This document shows positions 16,514-21,325 of a stretch of 21,325 nt of DNA, piece after piece (within the stretch, counting starts at the first letter, position 1; each line of letters starts with the position of its first letter). Below the pieces are notes generated by a model that was given only the letters and a program-made list of their open reading frames with translations, was not told the origin of the DNA and made no database searches. The stretch comes from JADLEX01 sp964586775 (GTDB lineage: Bacteria > Lernaellota > Lernaellaia > JACKCT01): contig CAZPJD010000286.1 in NCBI GenBank assembly GCA_964586775.1, forward strand, positions 1 to 21,325, written 5' to 3'. A program made the position numbers and the translations under genes.

Positions 16514-17977
16514 ATGTCCGAACGTCCGCCGCAGCCCGCGCACCCTATCGACGCGTGGCCCAGCGAATCCGCCGAGGCGCTCAAGACGCCGTTCGCGGTG
16601 CGTTGGCACTACGCGATCGTGGCGCTGTTTTTCGCGATCGGCGCGATCGTGGCGTTCGGCCCGGCGCCTGACGGCCTGACCCTCCCCGCGCAGCGCACCG
16701 TCGGCATCTTCACACTGTGCGCGATGCTGTGGATCTCGAACGTCATCCCGCTGCACATCACGTCGATGCTGGCGATCCTGCTGCTGCCGCTGCTGGGCGT
16801 GATGAAGGGCGAGGAGGCGTTCGCGCTTTTCGGCAACAAGGCCGTCTTCTTCATCCTCGGCGCTTTCGTGCTCTCCGCGGTGCTGGTCGAGTGCGGCCTG
16901 TCCGAGCGCATCACCTGCTTCGTGTTCGAACACGCGTCGCAATCCGCGCGGCGGTTGCGCACGGTCATCATGCTCTTCTGCGCGTTTGCGAGTTTTTGGA
17001 TGAGCGAGCACGCGGTCGCCGCGATGGCCTTTCCCATCGTCATGACGCTCGTGCGCGCGCTGGGCCTGAAAGAGGGCAAGAGCGAGTTCGCCAAGAGCTT
17101 CTTCTTCGCGCTCGCGTGGGGGTGCGTGGTCGGCGGCGTGGCCACGTATCTGGGCGGCGCGCGCAATCCGCTGGCGGTCGGCATCCTCACGGCCAACACG
17201 GGCGTGTCGATCAGCTTTCTGCGCTGGCTCTCGGCCTCGCTGCCGCTCGTGCTGATTTTGCTCGTCGCCGCGCTGCTGATGCTGCGTTACGCGTATCCCG
17301 AGGAGAAGGTCGACCTCGCCGCCGCGCGCTCGCGGCTGCACGAGATGCGCGCGGCGCGCGGGCCGGTTTCGCGCCGTGAGATCGGCATCGCCGTCGTCAC
17401 GATTATGACGATCCTTTGCTGGGTCTTTCTCTACCAGCGCGTGGAACTGGCGACCACCGCGCTCGCCGCGGTCGCCGCGCTCTTCATCTTCCGGCTCACG
17501 AAGTGGGAAACGGTGGAGTCGGGCGTGAACTGGGGCATCATCCTCATGTACGGCGGCGCGATCGCGCTGGGCCACGCGCTGTCGTCGTCCGGCGCGGCGG
17601 AGTGGGTCGTCTCGCGCACCATCGGCCGCATCGACATGCCGCCATTTGCGCTCATCGTCCTGATCGGCTGCCTGTCGCTCGCTCTCACAGAAGTCATCAG
17701 CAACGCGGCGGTCGTGTCGGTCATCATGCCGGTGGGTATCAGCCTCGCGCCGCAGTACGGGATTCCCTACGAGGTCATCACCTTCGCCGTCGCGCTGCCG
17801 TCGGGCCTGTCGTACATCCTGCCGATGGGCACGCCGGCCACCGCCATCATCTACGGCTCGGGCTACCTCACGATGAAGGACTTCATGCGCATGGGCGGCG
17901 CCATGGCCGTCCTGAGCCTCATCGTCTTCGCCTTCGTCGCCAAATGGTGGTGGCCGCTCGTCGGGTTCGGGTTTTAG
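16514..17977 (+). CDS. DASS/SLC13-family anion transporter
   Basis: A 487-residue inner-membrane transporter of the divalent anion:Na+ symporter family, which takes up dicarboxylates, sulfate or similar anions. About eleven membrane segments are visible. The second signature motif is ISNAAVVSVIMPV (Ser396-Asn397-Ala398). The first motif, normally Ser-Asn-Thr, reads MSEHAVAAMAFPI (Ser164-Glu165-His166). A GGVATYLGGARNPL loop and a SYILPMGTP stretch are further family marks. Three in-frame starts exist (GTG 16487, ATG 16505, ATG 16514); none has a clear ribosome site and I take the last. Whether it still uses Na+ is open. Confidence 0.82.
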   Translation: MSERPPQPAHPIDAWPSESAEALKTPFAVRWHYAIVALFFAIGAIVAFGPAPDGLTLPAQRTVGIFTLCAMLWISNVIPLHITSMLAILLLPLLGVMKGEEAFALFGNKAVFFILGAFVLSAVLVECGLSERITCFVFEHASQSARRLRTVIMLFCAFASFWMSEHAVAAMAFPIVMTLVRALGLKEGKSEFAKSFFFALAWGCVVGGVATYLGGARNPLAVGILTANTGVSISFLRWLSASLPLVLILLVAALLMLRYAYPEEKVDLAAARSRLHEMRAARGPVSRREIGIAVVTIMTILCWVFLYQRVELATTALAAVAALFIFRLTKWETVESGVNWGIILMYGGAIALGHALSSSGAAEWVVSRTIGRIDMPPFALIVLIGCLSLALTEVISNAAVVSVIMPVGISLAPQYGIPYEVITFAVALPSGLSYILPMGTPATAIIYGSGYLTMKDFMRMGGAMAVLSLIVFAFVAKWWWPLVGFGF

Positions 17978-17979
17978 AC

Positions 17980-17996
17980 GGGCGAGATATTCGCCC
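17980..17996 (+). terminator. Hairpin after the DASS gene
   Basis: GGGCGA-GATAT-TCGCCC forms a perfect 6-base stem with a 5-base loop, starting 3 bases after the stop codon. No T-run follows, so it may stabilise the 3' end or be a weak terminator. Confidence 0.35.
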
Positions 17997-18065
17997 CAAA
18001 TGTCACACCTCATTGCGCATTTCATATTTAGGTGTTTTTCCGTATTAGGATGGTTACAACCTCGT

Positions 18066-18094
18066 TTGACGGGCATTTCCGATGGCGCTATCGG
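18066..18094 (+). promoter_or_regulatory. Candidate sigma-70 promoter
   Basis: TTGACG (18066-18071), 17 bases, then TATCGG (18089-18094), about 40 bases before the GTG of the exported protein gene. The surrounding gap 17978-18136 is AT-richer than the genes beside it. Confidence 0.35.
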
Positions 18095-18136
18095 TACCAT
18101 ATTGTTGCGGAATACCTTCGGGATTGAGGACAAAAC

Positions 18137-19336
18137 GTGTATCGATGGTGGACAATACGTCTCGCGGTTCTCGCTTGCCTCATCGGAGCTATGGCGAGGT
18201 CTGCGTACGCCGCGCCGTCGCTGGACAACGAAATTGTGGTGCGCGTGGCGCGGGGAGTCGATGAGCACGCGCCAACCGGAAGTTTTCTCGCCAAGGTCGA
18301 AATTTATGACGACCGCTTGGAACTCAATCCGGTAGACAACGATCGGGCGCGGCGAACCAGTGTCAGCCCGGTTGCGTTGACTCTTCGATTTTCGGATCTC
18401 ATTCGAGCGGACTTTCGCGGTCGCGAGGTCCTGCGCCTGACCTTCAAGGATGAATTCGGCAAGCCGTTGACCTTTTATCTAACGCCGCCGGCCGGATTCG
18501 AGGCACGGAAAAATGCCATCGCTCACCAGAACACCATGCGAGTCGTGTGCCATGCGATTCTCAGTTTCACCCTGGGGGAAATCGAAAACAGATCGACGCA
18601 CATGCCGCTAGACGAATTTGTCAGTCGCATCGACGATGCGATCAGGATCTGCGACTACGATCCCAATCTTCCAGGATGCGGGCGGCTGTTCCTGTTTGTG
18701 AAGCTCTGGGCCGAGCGGCAGGCGCGCTTTTCCGCAGCAAATCCCGACGACCCCAACCGCGACGAAGTCCGGGCAATCACCGAGCGTTTGCGCGAGACCA
18801 TGGCGGCTCGCGAAGCGCGCGATCCGCTTTATCGGGAAAATATGCCGAAGGGCCGATACTTCGGCAAAACGCACCGCGAAGCGGCGCTGAAAAAGCTGAT
18901 GGACCTGAGCGCGACGCTGTCGAACACCTACGTTCCGCCCGCGGCGACCGGTGAAACAACGGCATCCGACCCGCGGGAACTCGGGCCGATTCTCCGGGAG
19001 GCCGAGGACGATCTGGCCAGGACCCGGGCGGATTTCGCCGAGATCAAGGCGAAGATCGAGAAGGATCCGGTACTGCGCGAAATGCTGGCCGACCTGCTCG
19101 ACGAGATCGAACGGGTCGAATTGCCGAAACTCGTCGCCAAACACGGCAAACGAGCCAAGCGAATACCGCCGAAGTCAATCTCCTCGCTGAAGCACAAACG
19201 CTCTGAAGAGATCGCTACCTACATCATCCTCAACAAAGAGTACGTCAATTTTTATCAGCGCCCCAACCCGGAGTCGCTCGATCTGTCCGAATTTCGCAAC
19301 GTGATCATGAAGCGCATCAACCGCAGCCCCCAATGA
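18137..19336 (+). CDS. Exported protein of unknown function
   Basis: A 399-residue protein I do not recognise. GTG 18137 has GAGGA 6 bases upstream. The signal peptide (1-25) ends at AYA/A. Residues about 30-125 are strand-rich, with KVEIYDDRLEL, LTLRFSDLIRADFRG and VLRLTFKDEFGKPLTFYL; the pattern could be a PH-like sandwich, which is inference. The rest is mainly helical and charged, with a probable coiled-coil around 280-330 (EAEDDLARTRADFAEIKAKI). The next gene starts 31 bases later with a strong ribosome site, so the pair is probably one transcript. Confidence 0.72.
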   Translation: MYRWWTIRLAVLACLIGAMARSAYAAPSLDNEIVVRVARGVDEHAPTGSFLAKVEIYDDRLELNPVDNDRARRTSVSPVALTLRFSDLIRADFRGREVLRLTFKDEFGKPLTFYLTPPAGFEARKNAIAHQNTMRVVCHAILSFTLGEIENRSTHMPLDEFVSRIDDAIRICDYDPNLPGCGRLFLFVKLWAERQARFSAANPDDPNRDEVRAITERLRETMAAREARDPLYRENMPKGRYFGKTHREAALKKLMDLSATLSNTYVPPAATGETTASDPRELGPILREAEDDLARTRADFAEIKAKIEKDPVLREMLADLLDEIERVELPKLVAKHGKRAKRIPPKSISSLKHKRSEEIATYIILNKEYVNFYQRPNPESLDLSEFRNVIMKRINRSPQ

Positions 19337-19367
19337 CGCCGTTTTGCCGTCATTGGCAGGAGGTCCC

Positions 19368-20219
19368 ATGCACCCGGCGCGATTTCGGTACTGGTCGAAG
19401 GCGTTGTCCAATCTGGCCTTCTTCGCGTTCGTGTTTCTCCTGTTGCTGGCGCCGATCGCCATGGGATTTGCGAACCTGCCGCCGCACCTGCGCGCGACGA
19501 GCGTCGCCGTGGCGGTGACGCTTCTCGTTCTCGCCGCGCAGATTACCGCGATGTATCGCCACTGGACGGAACTCACGGATAAGAAAGTCCACGAGTTGTC
19601 GATTGACGAGCAGGGCCGGGAACTCACGAGTGTCGAACTTGCGAAACTGCCGCGAACGATATTCAAGAGCGTGTGGTTCGTTGGGGCGGTCCTCTTTTGT
19701 CTCGCCGCGGGACTGTTGTCGGGCTCGCGCGTCGTTCGTGAGCGGTTCGCCGGGGATACGGCGGCGCAGTTTCGGCAGTCCGAATCGATGATGGCGGGCA
19801 TCCTGACGCGCGTCGATTTGGAACGTGAGCGCAAATCCGACGGTCCGGTCGAAAAGCTCCTGCCGTCGGAAGTCGGCTATGCGACGCGCGTGTTTTCGAA
19901 GTCCGTTCACTACATCGATTTGTATACACTCCGGCATCCCGACGCGTTCGGAATGCTGGACGAGGAGAAAACCCTGGTCCAGGACATGTGCCGAGATCTC
20001 GTCACCACCGCGATGGGCGTCTGCGTGTTTCACGACGAGCCTGGTCTATGTGACGAAAAAATCAATCCCAATTTCAGCGTCAACAGTTTTCTGGAGACGC
20101 TGAACACCACGCACTGCACGCAGCGGGACAACGGCGACGACTGCTGTTTCTACGTGAACGAGTACCTCGACAGCAAAGCGGAGTACGCGAAACGACGGGC
20201 GCAGCTCGGCGTCCCATGA
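19368..20219 (+). CDS. Membrane protein of unknown function
   Basis: A 283-residue protein with three hydrophobic segments, about 14-35, 43-63 and 101-119, and a soluble C-terminal part of some 160 residues. ATG 19368 follows AGGAGGT closely. The soluble part holds several Cys (DMCRD, GVCVF, GLCDE, THCTQ, DDCCFY); with three membrane passes it would be on the opposite side from the N-terminus, and the Cys would suit a periplasmic position. I recognise no family. It probably works with the exported protein encoded just upstream. Confidence 0.72.
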   Translation: MHPARFRYWSKALSNLAFFAFVFLLLLAPIAMGFANLPPHLRATSVAVAVTLLVLAAQITAMYRHWTELTDKKVHELSIDEQGRELTSVELAKLPRTIFKSVWFVGAVLFCLAAGLLSGSRVVRERFAGDTAAQFRQSESMMAGILTRVDLERERKSDGPVEKLLPSEVGYATRVFSKSVHYIDLYTLRHPDAFGMLDEEKTLVQDMCRDLVTTAMGVCVFHDEPGLCDEKINPNFSVNSFLETLNTTHCTQRDNGDDCCFYVNEYLDSKAEYAKRRAQLGVP

Positions 20220-20285
20220 TCCGGCCTCGCCGCCGACGACAACGCGGCCGCGGTTCTGCCGGGCCGTACGTGGCCAGTCCTATCC

Positions 20286-20984
20286 TTAACGTAAGTCAAA
20301 CACCAGAAACTCGGCGTCTTCGCCCGCGCGGATCGCGAGCGACGGCTCGTCGCTGATCGCCGCGGCATCGCCCGCGTCGAGACGCGTGCCGTTCACGTCG
20401 AGCGTGCCCGAAATGAGCTGCACCCACGCGTGGCGCCCGGGCGCGAGGTCGTGCGTGACCGACTGCCCGGCCGAAAGCAACGAGGCGTAGAGCCGCGCGT
20501 CCTGATGAATCGTCACCGAACCTTCCGCGCCGTCGGGCGACGCCACGAGACGTAGCCGGTCGCGTTTATCCGAGTCGGGAAAACGCGTCTGTTCGTAGCT
20601 CGGCGTGTGGCCGGCGCGGTCGGGCGTGATCCAGATCTGAAGCAGGTGCGTGGTGCGGTCGGATGTCGGGTTGAACTCGCTGTGCGTGATGCCGGTGCCC
20701 GCGCTCATGCGCTGCACCTCGCCGCGGCGAATCACCTCGCCGTTGCCCATGCTGTCGCGGTGCTCCAGTTCGCCGCTCACGATGTAGGTGATGATCTCCA
20801 TGTCGCGGTGCGGGTGCATGGGAAATCCGCTGTCCGGCGCGACGAGATCCTCATTGATGACACGCAGGTCGCGGAAATTCATGTGCTCGGGATCGTAGTA
20901 GTTCGCGAACGAAAAACTGAACTTGGACTTCAGCCAGCCGTGGTCGCCTCGGCCGCGCTCGTCGGACTTGCGGATGCGGATCAT
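20286..20984 (-). CDS. Pirin-family bicupin (YhaK type)
   Basis: A 232-residue cytosolic bicupin. ATG 20984 has GGAG 7 bases upstream; the longer frame to 21071 would run through a terminator-like hairpin. The opening MIRIRKSDERGRGDHGWLKS and the metal-site residues His57, His59 (MHPHRDME), His101 and Glu103 (THSEFN) match the pirin N-terminal cupin. The second cupin (about 160-232) has lost metal ligands, as usual. Some pirins have quercetin 2,3-dioxygenase activity; others respond to oxidative stress. The real substrate here is unknown. Confidence 0.9.
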   Translation of the reverse strand: MIRIRKSDERGRGDHGWLKSKFSFSFANYYDPEHMNFRDLRVINEDLVAPDSGFPMHPHRDMEIITYIVSGELEHRDSMGNGEVIRRGEVQRMSAGTGITHSEFNPTSDRTTHLLQIWITPDRAGHTPSYEQTRFPDSDKRDRLRLVASPDGAEGSVTIHQDARLYASLLSAGQSVTHDLAPGRHAWVQLISGTLDVNGTRLDAGDAAAISDEPSLAIRAGEDAEFLVFDLR

Positions 20985-21008
20985 CGTCGGCTCCTTTGCG
21001 TTTCGTCG

Positions 21009-21038
21009 AAAAAACGAACCGCCCCAAGATCGGGGCGG
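21009..21038 (-). terminator. Intrinsic terminator-like hairpin before the pirin gene
   Basis: On the minus strand CCGCCCC-GATCTT-GGGGCGG (21038-21019) is followed by TTCG and six T (21014-21009). This is a good rho-independent form. It lies 25 bases upstream of the pirin ATG, so it either ends the transcript coming from the right edge or acts as a leader attenuator. A pirin promoter would have to sit within it or upstream of it. Confidence 0.6.
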
Positions 21039-21123
21039 AACGTCCGCAAGCTCAACGTAGGGACGATTCAAGCGATGTCAAATGACAATCGTGATTCCGA
21101 CTGACATCGACCCGCCACCCCCC

Positions 21124-21234
21124 TCAGCACTCCCACGTATTCTCGAAGCACAGGTCGTCGCTGCCATCGCACCCGATGTCCATCGCGCAGGCGCAAAGTT
21201 CGCCGCCTTTGTCGTCCTCTCCCGTGCGAATCGT
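21124..21234 (-). pseudogene. 3' end of a Cys-rich exported-protein gene
   Basis: The frame ending at TGA 21126-21124 encodes a Cys-rich tail: GGELCACAMDIGCDGSDD, then LCFENTWEC. Five Cys with Asp and Gly recall small disulfide-rich secreted proteins. Upstream the frame stays open to the window edge but passes through the IS-end-like repeat, so the original 5' part has probably been replaced or displaced. No family recognised. Confidence 0.4.
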
Positions 21235-21275
21235 GTTACCCATGTCCTGAACCAAGACCGTTACCCATGTCCTGA
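21235..21275. mobile_element. IS-end-like direct repeat (possibly IS481 type)
   Basis: GTTACCCATGTCCTGA occurs twice in direct orientation at 21235-21250 and 21260-21275, a 25-base period, separated by ACCAAGACC. I recall this repeated ATGTCCTGA phrase from the ends of IS481-type integrase elements, where it would be a transposase binding site. The element itself would lie to the right of the window. The family is not proven. Confidence 0.45.
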
Positions 21276-21325
21276 CTGCCCACACCGCGCGCTCATCGGA
21301 CAACGCGGAGTCTCCAACGCGGGGG

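Noticed and set aside
16373..18268. A 631-codon open frame on the minus strand
   Set aside because: It runs antisense to the DASS transporter; its protein is Arg/His/Asp-rich low complexity with no signal or domain, as expected from the complement of a GC-rich gene.
1..21325. CRISPR arrays, tRNA or rRNA genes
   Set aside because: I saw no regularly spaced repeat series and no cloverleaf or rRNA-like sequence. The only tandem repeats are the short ones listed.

Overview
The window is a GC-rich stretch of a bacterial chromosome with short intergenic gaps; no gene-free stretch exceeds 300 bases. Lipoprotein-type and Sec-type signal peptides, a probable outer-membrane beta-barrel domain, Asp/Gly/Cys-rich exported proteins and a probable selenoprotein suggest a Gram-negative of a deltaproteobacterial or related lineage. 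That placement is inference: there is no rRNA or tRNA here. Most genes are single housekeeping or stress genes, with one exported/accessory block in the middle. Mobile-element debris lies at both edges: an IS110-like transposase tail on the left and a repeated IS-end-like sequence on the right.

Left part (1-4966). The transposase tail is followed by a YbaK-type deacylase and a SAM methyltransferase that overlap by ATGA on the minus strand. Diverging from them on the plus strand are two tandem exported DUF4424/YARHG-type paralogues, the second with an AT-rich body, and a membrane-anchored DUF3298-like protein.

Middle part (4998-11293, all minus strand). Six genes run in one direction. In transcription order they are three small cytosolic proteins sharing one helix-plus-strand motif, a GH46-type glycanase with a peptidoglycan-binding domain but no signal peptide, an exported trypsin-like protease with an intact triad and Asp specificity residue, and a 1003-residue exported protein with a barrel-like C-terminus that overlaps the protease by ATGA. 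This cassette is the best candidate for an undescribed system. The small proteins resemble the trypsin-co-occurring (Trypco2-type) family, but that is from memory and unverified.

Next to it (11553-12086, minus) is a peroxiredoxin-like gene with an in-frame TGA exactly where the family has its redox Cys (HFG-TGA-LFC). A strong stem-loop follows at the right distance for a bacterial SECIS. I read it as a selenoprotein of the SelL-related type, and it is the clearest single finding.

Right part (12330-21325). A single-chain pyruvate-kinase-like enzyme has a helical N-terminal extension and residues typical of K+-independent enzymes. A minus-strand group follows: EamA permease, Cys-rich lipoprotein and metallo-beta-lactamase-fold hydrolase. 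Divergent from it is a DASS/SLC13 transporter whose first SNT motif reads SEH. Then come an exported protein and a membrane protein of unknown function, a convergent pirin-family bicupin behind a terminator-like hairpin, and a Cys-rich gene end cut by the right-hand IS-like sequence.
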